This document shows positions 53,704 to 61,863 of a DNA stretch of 64,000 bases, one piece after another; the stretch's first letter is position 1, and each line of letters opens with the position of its first letter. Position numbers and translations under genes: made by a program. Source of the stretch: Marivivens geojensis. Lineage in GTDB: Bacteria; Pseudomonadota; Alphaproteobacteria; Rhodobacterales; Rhodobacteraceae. The notes beneath the pieces were generated by a model, which was not told the DNA's origin, did not search any database, and saw only the letters and a list, made by a program, of their open reading frames with translations. The stretch is from positions 1,240,001 through 1,304,000 of the forward strand of contig NZ_JALKCU010000001.1 of assembly GCF_023540835.1 (NCBI RefSeq), written 5' to 3'.

Positions 53704-55641
53704 ATGCTTCGCGCCGTTGTGATGGCTGTGTCCATCTTCTTTTTGGCTGCTGCCGCTGCCGCTCAGGACCTACAATCTGTCCTGCAAACCTATTCCGATG
53801 ACATCGCCAAACCGTCTCGCCGCACTGTAGGCGACGCGATCACCGCGTTGATCGACAGCGATCTGCCCGAAGTCCCTGCGTTTCTTCAGGCGTGGCAGGA
53901 AAAGAACGTCTGGCAGAACGTAGACACTGGCCTGTTTTACTATGTCGAAGGCTCTGATCCGGTCACTTTGATTGACCTTTCGACGGGTGTAGCCGTGGGC
54001 ACCGCGCCCAAAGCTGTCATGTCTCAGATCAAACCCAACGCAGGTGTGCGCGGTGTGATCGGCTCTGCCTTGGTGCAATATCAATTGCTCGATCCTGATT
54101 ATAATCGTCGGGCTGCTGCATTGGATGCGATCAGCCGCGATGGCTCTGCCGAACAGCTTGCGCCTCTAGCCGCGTCGATAGCTGATGAGCCTGACGCAGG
54201 TTTGCAGGCCCGCAAAGAACGGCTGTTGATGATGCTCACCGCCCGTTTTGCGCCCTCAAGCGAGGACCGCGTAGCGGCGATTGAGGCGCTGTCGTCCGAT
54301 GTAAGCGTCGATGTTCGCGCTGGGATGAACCAAACACTGACCTCGATCACTGGCGTTGCGGCCACATTGCCCGAAGGTGCCAATATCGCAGCGATCCGCG
54401 AGGTCGGCCCTGATTTCGATGTGAACACCGCCTATGCGGAGCTAGCGTCCGCTGGGCTGGCGCAGCCCACTGTGACCGAAGACGACCTGAAATCCGCCCT
54501 TGTCGCGAATATCGTGGATGGCCAGATTGCGGGTGTGCCGGTCGCCACAATGTCAGATCCCGATGAACGCATTCGGGCTTATCAAGGGCTTGTTGATGCG
54601 GGGCTCGCAGCCCCCTTCGTGCCGATGGCGGATCGCGAAGCTGCCGTTGCAGCCCATGTGTTCTACACCCAATACGACGAGGCGGATCAGGCTGTCACCG
54701 ATGCTGCCGCCGCTGCGATCAAGCAGATCGAGCTAAAGGTGGGGGCCATGCAGACGGCTGACCTCGCGCTCGATGCGATCTCTCTGGCGTCGATCTATTT
54801 CCTCGCTGCGATTGGCCTTGCCGTCACTTTTGGCGTGATGGGCGTGATCAACATGGCCCATGGCGAGTTCATCATGATGGGCGCCTACACGGGCTATGTG
54901 ATCCAGCAGGTGATCCCTGATTACACCGTGTCGATAATCGTCGCACTTCCCGTTGCTTTTATCGTCACCTTTGCGGCTGGCGTCGCGATGGAGCGGTTGG
55001 TCATTCGCCACCTCTATAAACGTCCGCTGGAAACGCTCCTCGCGACTTTTGGTATCTCAATTGCACTGCAACAAATCGCAAAGAACATCTTTGGCACGCA
55101 GGCTCGCCCGCTGACCTCGCCGTCATGGTTGGATGGCGCGCTGGTGTTCAACGATGTGGTGGCGATCAGCTACATCCGCATCGCGATCTTTGTGCTCGCC
55201 GTGATGTTCCTCTGCCTGATCTTGTTCATCTTGAAAAAGACCCGTCTGGGGCTTGAGGTCCGCGCAGTGACCCAGAACCCAGGGATGGCGGCTTCGATGG
55301 GCATCAACCCTGATCGCATCAATATGCTGACCTTCGGGCTTGGCTCTGGGATTGCGGGGATCGCAGGCGTTGCCATCGGCCTCTATGCCAAAGTCACGTC
55401 CGAGATGGGTGCCGATTACATCGTGCAGAGCTTCATGACCGTCGTGGTAGGCGGCGTGGGTAATGTCTGGGGCACGCTAGCGGGAGCATCGTTGATTGGC
55501 TTCCTGCAAAAAGGGATCGAGTTCTTCAACCCGTCGAACACGCTCGCGGCGCAGACATACATGATCCTCTTTATCATCATCTTTATCCAATTCCGCCCCA
55601 AAGGCATCGTCGCCCTCAAGGGCCGTGCGGCAGGGAACTGA
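53704..55641 (+). CDS. urtB: Urea ABC transporter permease UrtB
   Basis: 645 residues. A signal-like N-terminus and a periplasmic helical domain of about 340 residues, typical of UrtB, precede a LivH-type permease domain of about eight helices (from about residue 365; FGVMGVINMAHGEFIMMGAYTGY). AAGGAA precedes the ATG at 53704; a longer in-frame start at 53638 would include the intercistronic hairpin and is rejected. Confidence 0.95.
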   Translation: MLRAVVMAVSIFFLAAAAAAQDLQSVLQTYSDDIAKPSRRTVGDAITALIDSDLPEVPAFLQAWQEKNVWQNVDTGLFYYVEGSDPVTLIDLSTGVAVGTAPKAVMSQIKPNAGVRGVIGSALVQYQLLDPDYNRRAAALDAISRDGSAEQLAPLAASIADEPDAGLQARKERLLMMLTARFAPSSEDRVAAIEALSSDVSVDVRAGMNQTLTSITGVAATLPEGANIAAIREVGPDFDVNTAYAELASAGLAQPTVTEDDLKSALVANIVDGQIAGVPVATMSDPDERIRAYQGLVDAGLAAPFVPMADREAAVAAHVFYTQYDEADQAVTDAAAAAIKQIELKVGAMQTADLALDAISLASIYFLAAIGLAVTFGVMGVINMAHGEFIMMGAYTGYVIQQVIPDYTVSIIVALPVAFIVTFAAGVAMERLVIRHLYKRPLETLLATFGISIALQQIAKNIFGTQARPLTSPSWLDGALVFNDVVAISYIRIAIFVLAVMFLCLILFILKKTRLGLEVRAVTQNPGMAASMGINPDRINMLTFGLGSGIAGIAGVAIGLYAKVTSEMGADYIVQSFMTVVVGGVGNVWGTLAGASLIGFLQKGIEFFNPSNTLAAQTYMILFIIIFIQFRPKGIVALKGRAAGN

Positions 55642-55644
55642 GTC

Positions 55645-56862
55645 ATGACAAAATCATTCCTTGCAACGAACCGTTCGGTCCTTGTGTTCCTCTTGGTCCT
55701 ATCACTCTTCACCCTCGCGGTGACTGTGATGGCAGAGGCAACGGGCTATGGGTTGATCTCGACCTCCTTCGTCAAAACACTGGGCAAAACGCTCTGCTTG
55801 TGTTTGATCGCAATCGCCATGGATGTGGTCTGGGGCTATTGTGGCATCCTAAGCCTCGGCCATTTTGCGTTCTTTGGGATCGGTGGCTACGCGATTGGCA
55901 TGTGGCTCATGTATGCCCGCACCGAAGAAATCGTCGCGGGGTCGCTTGCGAACCAGCCGTTGCCCGCAACTGCGCAAGAGCTCTCTGACGCTATTGGAAC
56001 TCAGATTTTCGGCGTTGTTGGCAGTAGCGATTTTCCCCTGATCTGGAGCTTTGCTCATTCGCTGCCGCTCCAGCTTTTGGCGATCCTCATCGTTCCCGGA
56101 TTGCTCGCGCTGGTCTTTGGCTGGCTGGCCTTCCGTAGCCGCGTCACTGGGGTTTATCTTTCGATCCTGACCCAAGCGATGACCCTCGCGCTGTCACTCT
56201 ATCTGTTCCAGAACGACAGCGGTTTGCGGGGGAATAACGGCCTATCCGGTCTGCAGAACATCCCCGGTGTCTCCGCATCCCAAGACGATGTTTCGATCTG
56301 GTTCTTCTGGGCTTCTGCCGTCGCGCTCGGCCTCGGCTATGTCCTCTTTGCCTTTGTTACATCGGGCAAAATGGGTAGTGTCATTCGGGCTATTCGGGAT
56401 GATGAGGCGCGTGTGAGGTTTCTTGGGTATCACGTTGAATCGTATAAACTATTTGTCTTTACGATCACAGCGATGGTGGCGGGTATTGCGGGTGCTCTCT
56501 ATTATCCGCAGGCAGGCATCATTAACCCTGCCGAGATCGCACCGATTGCCTCCATCTACCTTGCGGTTTGGGTGGCGATTGGTGGGCGCGGACGGCTCTA
56601 TGGTGCTGTGATCGGCGCAACGCTCGTCTCGCTCTTGTCATCGTGGTTCACAGGCGGCAGCGCGCCAGCGATCAACCTCGGTTTCTACAAAATCGTCTGG
56701 ACCGACTGGTGGCTCGTTCTGCTGGGCCTGTCCTTTGTCGCAGTCACGTTGTTCTTCCCGCAGGGTATCGGCGGTCTGTTCGATTTCGTCGCGGTCAAAC
56801 GCAACTCTGACTATGGCCCGTCCGAGGGGGCATGGCGCGCAGAAGAAGGAAAACCGGAATGA
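55645..56862 (+). CDS. urtC: Urea ABC transporter permease UrtC
   Basis: 405 residues, LivM-type permease with about ten helices. WGYCGILSLGHFAFFGIGGYAIGMWLMY and VRFLGYHVESYKLFVFTITAMVAGIAGALYY are family landmarks. Starts three bases after urtB, and its stop overlaps the urtD start (ATGA). Confidence 0.95.
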   Translation: MTKSFLATNRSVLVFLLVLSLFTLAVTVMAEATGYGLISTSFVKTLGKTLCLCLIAIAMDVVWGYCGILSLGHFAFFGIGGYAIGMWLMYARTEEIVAGSLANQPLPATAQELSDAIGTQIFGVVGSSDFPLIWSFAHSLPLQLLAILIVPGLLALVFGWLAFRSRVTGVYLSILTQAMTLALSLYLFQNDSGLRGNNGLSGLQNIPGVSASQDDVSIWFFWASAVALGLGYVLFAFVTSGKMGSVIRAIRDDEARVRFLGYHVESYKLFVFTITAMVAGIAGALYYPQAGIINPAEIAPIASIYLAVWVAIGGRGRLYGAVIGATLVSLLSSWFTGGSAPAINLGFYKIVWTDWWLVLLGLSFVAVTLFFPQGIGGLFDFVAVKRNSDYGPSEGAWRAEEGKPE

Positions 56863-57602
56863 ACAAACGTCTCCTCGAAGTTTCAGGCGTTTCGGTCACC
56901 TTTGACGGATTTCGCGCGATCAATAACCTCTCTATCGCGATTGCAGAGCCAGAGTTGCGGGCGGTGATCGGGCCGAATGGGGCGGGTAAAACGACCTTTA
57001 TGGACATCATCACGGGCAAGACCAAACCTGACGAGGGCAAGGTCATTTGGGGCGAAAAATCCATCAGCCTTTTGGGGATGAGCGAAAGCCAGATCGCCCG
57101 TGCAGGCATCGGTCGTAAGTTCCAAAAGCCTACGGTGTTTGAGGCACAGACCGTGCGCGAAAACCTCGCGATGGCGTTGAAAAACAAACGTGGACCGTTT
57201 GATGTGTTGTTCTATCGCAAGACGGCAGATGGGGCTGCGCGGATCGAAGCGCTCGCTGCCGAAATCGGGCTAAGTGATCAGCTAACTCGCGTGGCAGGCG
57301 AACTGTCCCACGGTCAAAAGCAATGGTTGGAAATTGGCATGCTATTAGCCCAAGACCCGCGTTTGCTCTTGGTCGATGAACCTGCTGCGGGGATGACGCC
57401 TGCGGAAAGGGAACAAACGACGGATCTTCTTGTTCGGGCGGCGAAGACCCGTGCCGTTGTGGTGGTCGAACACGATATGGAGTTTGTCCGCCGATTGAAT
57501 TGCAAGGTTACCGTGCTCCACGAAGGATCGGTTCTGGCCGAAGGGTCGCTCGATCACGTGACCCAAAACCCTGACGTGATCGAAGTTTATCTGGGACGCT
57601 AA
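56859..57602 (+). CDS. urtD: Urea ABC transporter ATP-binding protein UrtD
   Basis: 247 residues. Walker A GPNGAGKTTFMDIITGKT, signature LSHGQKQWLEIGM, Walker B LLLVDEPAAGMT, as in LivG-type ATPases. Start at 56859 is chosen for the ATGA overlap with urtC and AAGGA upstream; an in-frame ATG at 56832 lies inside urtC. Confidence 0.95.
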   Translation: MNKRLLEVSGVSVTFDGFRAINNLSIAIAEPELRAVIGPNGAGKTTFMDIITGKTKPDEGKVIWGEKSISLLGMSESQIARAGIGRKFQKPTVFEAQTVRENLAMALKNKRGPFDVLFYRKTADGAARIEALAAEIGLSDQLTRVAGELSHGQKQWLEIGMLLAQDPRLLLVDEPAAGMTPAEREQTTDLLVRAAKTRAVVVVEHDMEFVRRLNCKVTVLHEGSVLAEGSLDHVTQNPDVIEVYLGR

Positions 57603-57603
57603 G

Positions 57604-58299
57604 ATGCTCGAAATTGAAAATCTCACATTGAAATACGGGCAAAGCCAGATTCTGAACGGCATCACGATGACCGCAAAGCCGGGGCAGGTAACAGCGGTCA
57701 TGGGCACCAATGGCGTTGGTAAGACATCGCTTCTCAAGGCGATTGCGGGGCGTCATCCCTATGACAAAGGGGCTATTCGGTTAGACGGAAAGGACCTACC
57801 GCACCTGACCGCATTCGGTGCTGCTCGGGCAGGGATCGCCTACGTCCCCCAAGGCCGCGAAGTGTTTCCCCTGATGACCGTGCAGGAAAATCTGGAAAGC
57901 GGGTTTGCCTGCCTTGATCGGTTTGAACGCGGCGTGCCCGATAAGATTTTCCAGCTCTTCCCAATTCTCAAAGAGTTCCTGCATCGCCGTGGCGGTGACC
58001 TCTCTGGCGGGCAGCAGCAACAATTGGCGATCGCGCGCGCACTGATCACACGGCCCCGCGTGTTGCTTTTGGACGAGCCAACCGAAGGCATTCAGCCCAA
58101 TATCATCCAGCAGATTGGTCGCGTAATCGCACAGTTACGAGATGAGGGGGAGATCGCGGTGGTACTGGTCGAACAGTATTTCGATTTCGCCTTTAACCTC
58201 GCAGATGAGTTTTATGCGCTCAACCGTGGCGATGTCGTGCTGAACGAGGGGAAAGAGCACCTTGCGCGGGAACGGTTGCTGGCGGCGGTTTCGATTTGA
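57604..58299 (+). CDS. urtE: Urea ABC transporter ATP-binding protein UrtE
   Basis: 231 residues. LivF-type ATPase with Walker A GTNGVGKTSLLKAIAGRH, signature LSGGQQQQLAIARAL and Walker B LLLDEPTEGIQPNIIQQI. Follows urtD after one base. Last gene of the operon; repeat copy 6 begins three bases after its stop and may act as terminator. Urease genes are not in the window. Confidence 0.95.
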   Translation: MLEIENLTLKYGQSQILNGITMTAKPGQVTAVMGTNGVGKTSLLKAIAGRHPYDKGAIRLDGKDLPHLTAFGAARAGIAYVPQGREVFPLMTVQENLESGFACLDRFERGVPDKIFQLFPILKEFLHRRGGDLSGGQQQQLAIARALITRPRVLLLDEPTEGIQPNIIQQIGRVIAQLRDEGEIAVVLVEQYFDFAFNLADEFYALNRGDVVLNEGKEHLARERLLAAVSI

Positions 58300-58301
58300 C
58301 G

Positions 58302-58349
58302 CGCTGGGGGCGCTGCCCCCAGACCCCCGGGATATTTGGAGCACAAAGG
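58302..58349 (+). repeat. Dispersed intergenic repeat, copy 6
   Basis: GCTGGGGGC-GCT-GCCCCCAG hairpin, ACCCCCGGGATATTT and GGAGCACAAAGG. It fills the 54-base space between the convergent urtE and selO genes, three to four bases from each stop. Confidence 0.85.
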
Positions 58350-58353
58350 AGCC

Positions 58354-59724
58354 TTAGGTGCCGCAGAAGGTGGCCATTACGCGTTCGTGCGGTTCAGGTG
58401 CCCGAGCAAAATCGGGATTTACAGTGAATGGTGCGGTGACGGCAGAGAGCATCGCGTCAAACGGCGCACGGTTTCCGTCAATGGCCTCGCGGATGACCTC
58501 TTCTATCCGATGGAGGCGGGGGATGACCTGCGGGTTCGTTTTTGCGGCGAGGGCGAGGTCGGGTTTTGCGGCCTGCCAATCGGCGCGCCAATCGGCATAG
58601 TCCTGATGGTCGAGCGGCTGATCAAGATTGACGAAGGTCAGCGTAAAGTCCGCGCCGATATCCTCCATCATCTTGAGAAACCGTTGGGCGAGGGATTCGG
58701 CCTGATCCGATGGAGGAAGGCCAAGTTTCGGGGCGAAATGGCGTATCCACGCACTGCGGTAGAGGCCCACGAAGTCACCCATCATAGCGTTCAGGCGATC
58801 AACGGTGGCGTCTTGATCGGGGGCCATGGGCACGAGGCTTGATGCGAATTGGGCGATGTTCCAGATCGCGATATGCGGCTGGTTTGCATAGGCATATCGC
58901 CCCATGCGGTCGATGGAGGAGAGCACTGTGGCGGGGTGATAGGCGTCCATAAAAGTGCAGGGACCATAGTCGATGGCTTCACCAGAAACGGTCATATTGT
59001 CGGTGTTCATCACCCCATGGATAAAGCCGAGCGCGGACCAGCGGGCGATAAGGTCCGCCTGACGGTCCATCATTTGGGTGACGACATCTTCGACGGTTTC
59101 GGCATTGGGGAAATGGCGGGCGAGGGTGTGATCGTAGAGCGCCCGCAACGCCTGTTCGTCGCCGCGAAACGCTTGCAGTTGGAAGGTGCCGACGCGGATG
59201 TGGCTAGAAGCGACGCGGGTGAGGATTGCACCGGGGACGGGGCCTTCACGGAGGATTTGTTCGCCGGTAGTCACAGCGGCCAGAGCGCGGGTGGTTGGAA
59301 CGCCGAGCGCACACATCGCCTCTGACACCAGATATTCGCGGATTACGGGGCCGAGGCCCGCGCGACCGTCGCCAGCGCGGGAATAGGGGCTGCGGCCTGA
59401 TCCTTTGAGTTGGAGATCAAATCGACCTTTGTCACTTATAACTTCGCCCAAGAGGAGCGCTCGACCGTCGCCAAGGCCCGGGTTCCATTGGCCAAACTGA
59501 TGGCCGCCGTAGGCTTGGGCGATGGGTTCGGCGCCTGCGGGCACCGCGTTGCCCGCAAAGACATCGACGTTGGCACGCAGGGCGTCCGGGTCCGCACCGA
59601 GGTCGCGAGCAAGCGCGTCGTTCAGGGCAAAGAACTGTGGCGAACGCACAGGTGTCGCGGTCTGGCGGGTGTAGAGCTGCGCGGGGAGCCGTGCGTAGCT
59701 GTTATCAAAGGCGAAAAGCTGCAT
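58354..59724 (-). CDS. selO: Protein adenylyltransferase SelO (YdiU/UPF0061)
   Basis: 456 residues, slightly shorter than E. coli YdiU. Pseudokinase-fold enzyme that transfers AMP to Ser, Thr or Tyr of proteins, linked to redox homeostasis. AQAYGGHQFGQWNPGLGDGRALLLGEV and the active-site region HGVMNTDNMTVSGEAIDYGPCTFMDAY are intact. No C-terminal selenocysteine or conserved Cys is seen (ends MATFCGT). Confidence 0.94.
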   Translation of the reverse strand: MQLFAFDNSYARLPAQLYTRQTATPVRSPQFFALNDALARDLGADPDALRANVDVFAGNAVPAGAEPIAQAYGGHQFGQWNPGLGDGRALLLGEVISDKGRFDLQLKGSGRSPYSRAGDGRAGLGPVIREYLVSEAMCALGVPTTRALAAVTTGEQILREGPVPGAILTRVASSHIRVGTFQLQAFRGDEQALRALYDHTLARHFPNAETVEDVVTQMMDRQADLIARWSALGFIHGVMNTDNMTVSGEAIDYGPCTFMDAYHPATVLSSIDRMGRYAYANQPHIAIWNIAQFASSLVPMAPDQDATVDRLNAMMGDFVGLYRSAWIRHFAPKLGLPPSDQAESLAQRFLKMMEDIGADFTLTFVNLDQPLDHQDYADWRADWQAAKPDLALAAKTNPQVIPRLHRIEEVIREAIDGNRAPFDAMLSAVTAPFTVNPDFARAPEPHERVMATFCGT

Positions 59725-59760
59725 AGGTTCTATATGGTGCGCGGGGCTGCGATAACCAGT

Positions 59761-60210
59761 TCATAGCGTGTCGGTTAGCACCAACAGCCCGTCGCGCTGG
59801 CGGAAGCCGACCCGTTCGCAAAAGGCAATCAGTGAGGGATCAGGGACCGGAAGGCGGGCATGGAGGGCCTTGACCCCGCCTTGACCCAAGGCGACAGCAA
59901 CGGAATGGAGAACCTCCGTGCCGATGCCGCGGCGACGAACCGAAGGCCGGATAAAGGTTTCATCGACCCAACCTTCCATCCCGCCAAGCGCGATAGACCA
60001 GCCAAAGGTGACGAGCACATAGCCCAACGGGGCACGTTGCGGGCCAATGAGCCAGATCGCACCATGCGGCGAGCCGTTCAACAGTGGAGTAATCGCGCGA
60101 CGGCGGCCTTCGTCGTCAGATGGGATACCGATTTCGCTGTGGTTGCGTTCAACGAGCGACAGCACACGATCGAGCGCGTCGGGACCCGCGAGCGTTATAG
60201 ACGTGGTCAT
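59761..60210 (-). CDS. GNAT family N-acetyltransferase
   Basis: 149 residues. Acetyl-CoA motif A is in RPSVRRRGIGTEVLHSVAVAL, followed by FCERVGFRQRDG near the end. Substrate unknown. The ATG overlaps the stop of the nucleoside hydrolase gene by four bases, so the two form an operon, possibly for nucleoside or amine modification and salvage. Confidence 0.9.
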   Translation of the reverse strand: MTTSITLAGPDALDRVLSLVERNHSEIGIPSDDEGRRRAITPLLNGSPHGAIWLIGPQRAPLGYVLVTFGWSIALGGMEGWVDETFIRPSVRRRGIGTEVLHSVAVALGQGGVKALHARLPVPDPSLIAFCERVGFRQRDGLLVLTDTL

Positions 60211-61148
60211 AGGCGAGAAATCCGATCTGTCAGCAGACGGTAGAAGCCTTCGGCATGAAGATCACCGATAAACAGCGCATTGGGTTTTCGACCTGTTACA
60301 CGCCACCAATCCGCCACGGTCATTCCGAGCGTCAATTCTGACTGGGTTTCAATCTCTACGTTGATATAGCGGCCAGAAAACAGATGTGGATCAATCAGAT
60401 AAGCGATGGTGCAGGGGTCATGGAGAGGGGCACCTTCGGAGCCGTATTTCTCCATATCGAAGCGTTCAAAGAAGTCGGTCCATTCCGCGACCATTGTGCC
60501 CACATGTGTGCCCATATTGCGGAAGGCATCAATGCGGGATTTCGTGGTCAGCGCCTTGTGCGTCACATCTAGGGGCATGACGACGAGTGGTACACCCGAT
60601 TGAAACACAATCTGAGCGGCTTCGGGGTCAACGTAGATGTTGAACTCTGCTGCGGGCGTGATGTTGCCCACCTCAAAATAGGCGCCACCCATAAGAACGA
60701 TTTCCTGCACGCGCGGGATAATATCGGGTGCGCGTTCAAAGGCGGTTGCGATATTTGTCAGCGGCCCGATAGGGCAGAGCGTTACCGTGCCTGAGGGCTC
60801 ATTTCGCAGTGTTTCGATAATAAAATCAACGGCGTGCTGGTCTTGGAGCGGCATTTTCGGGTCGGGTAATTGCGGACCATCTAGGCCCGTTTTGCCGTGC
60901 ACATGTTCTGCGGTGACGAGCTTGCGTTTCATCGGTGCATCGCAACCCGCAAAGACCTTAACGTCGGGGCGACCTGCGAGTTCGCAGACGATCCGCGCGT
61001 TTTTTTGGGTCAGAGGAAGGGGCACGTTACCCGCAACGGCGGTTATGCCGAGAAGGTCGATGTCATCAGGGCTGCCAAGGGCCAAAAGTATGGCGACTGC
61101 GTCGTCTTGGCCGGGATCGGTGTCGATGATGATTTTACGGGGTGCCAT
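60207..61148 (-). CDS. Nucleoside hydrolase (inosine/uridine-preferring family)
   Basis: 313 residues. The calcium-binding DTDPGQDDAVAILLAL at the N-terminus, LCPIGPLTNIATAFE, VLMGGAYFEVGNITPAAEFNIYVDPEAA and HDPCTIAYLI are the family landmarks. It cleaves the N-glycosidic bond of ribonucleosides for base salvage. The start at 61148 has GAGGCAGG upstream; a longer in-frame extension is rejected. Confidence 0.94.
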   Translation of the reverse strand: MAPRKIIIDTDPGQDDAVAILLALGSPDDIDLLGITAVAGNVPLPLTQKNARIVCELAGRPDVKVFAGCDAPMKRKLVTAEHVHGKTGLDGPQLPDPKMPLQDQHAVDFIIETLRNEPSGTVTLCPIGPLTNIATAFERAPDIIPRVQEIVLMGGAYFEVGNITPAAEFNIYVDPEAAQIVFQSGVPLVVMPLDVTHKALTTKSRIDAFRNMGTHVGTMVAEWTDFFERFDMEKYGSEGAPLHDPCTIAYLIDPHLFSGRYINVEIETQSELTLGMTVADWWRVTGRKPNALFIGDLHAEGFYRLLTDRISRL

Positions 61149-61213
61149 GCCTGCCTCTAGTTCGCGTATCGCGGGCACAGTGCAGGTGGATTGCCGCAGG
61201 TTCAAGCGGAAAG

Positions 61214-61238
61214 GCAGGGGCGGGGGTAGTCCCCCAGC
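61214..61238. repeat. Possible degenerate remnant of the dispersed repeat
   Basis: GGCAGGGGC-GGGGGTAGTCCCCC resembles the GC hairpin of the six-copy family, but the ATATTT and CACAAAGG parts are missing. It lies between ilvN and the nucleoside hydrolase gene. Confidence 0.35.
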
Positions 61239-61253
61239 GTCATTGCTAATAAA

Positions 61254-61282
61254 GAACGGGCGGGATGTGATCCCGCCCGTTC
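61254..61282 (-). terminator. Intrinsic terminator of ilvBN
   Basis: Perfect 13-bp stem GAACGGGCGGGAT / ATCCCGCCCGTTC with a 3-base loop, five bases after the ilvN stop, followed on the minus strand by TTTATT. Confidence 0.9.
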
Positions 61283-61287
61283 AGGTA

Positions 61288-61851
61288 CTAGTGATCGCCG
61301 CGCGACAGGGCAGCAACGCCCGTGCGGGCCACTTCGACCAGCCCCAAGGGGCGCATGAGGTCGGCAAAAGCGTCGATTTTCTCGGGCGTACCGGTGAGTT
61401 CGAACACGAAGCTTTGTAGTGTGGTGTCGACCACGTTGGCGCGGAAGATATCGGCAAGGCGGAGCGCCTCAACACGCTGTTCGCCTTTGCCTGCGACCTT
61501 AAAGAGGCCCAGTTCACGCTCAACGCTCGGTCCTTCGGCGGTGAGGTCGTGGACCTCGAGCACAGGAACGATACGGCCCAGTTGGGCTTTGATCTGAACG
61601 ATCACTTGTGGGGTGCCAGAGGTGACGATTGTGATGCGCGACTTGTGACCTTCGTGGTCCACTTCGGCCACGGTGAGGCTTTCTATATTATAACCGCGAC
61701 CCGAAAACAGGCCGATCACACGGGCGAGGACGCCCGGCTCGTTCATCACAGTGACTGCGAGCGTATGGCGTTCAACGGTGTCGCCATAGGTCGAGCGTAG
61801 GTCATAAGCCGAGTGAGAGGAGGAGCCTTTTTTGATCCGTAGTGCAGACAT
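61288..61851 (-). CDS. ilvN: Acetolactate synthase small (regulatory) subunit
   Basis: 187 residues. An N-terminal ACT domain (about 28-105, HTLAVTVMNEPGVLARVIGLFSGRGYNIESLTV) binds valine for feedback inhibition, followed by the C-terminal ALS_ss domain. It stimulates the catalytic subunit encoded just upstream. Lies 12 bases after ilvB and ends at a strong terminator. The name ilvH is equally used for this subunit. Confidence 0.95.
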   Translation of the reverse strand: MSALRIKKGSSSHSAYDLRSTYGDTVERHTLAVTVMNEPGVLARVIGLFSGRGYNIESLTVAEVDHEGHKSRITIVTSGTPQVIVQIKAQLGRIVPVLEVHDLTAEGPSVERELGLFKVAGKGEQRVEALRLADIFRANVVDTTLQSFVFELTGTPEKIDAFADLMRPLGLVEVARTGVAALSRGDH

Positions 61852-61863
61852 CTTCAGTCCTCC

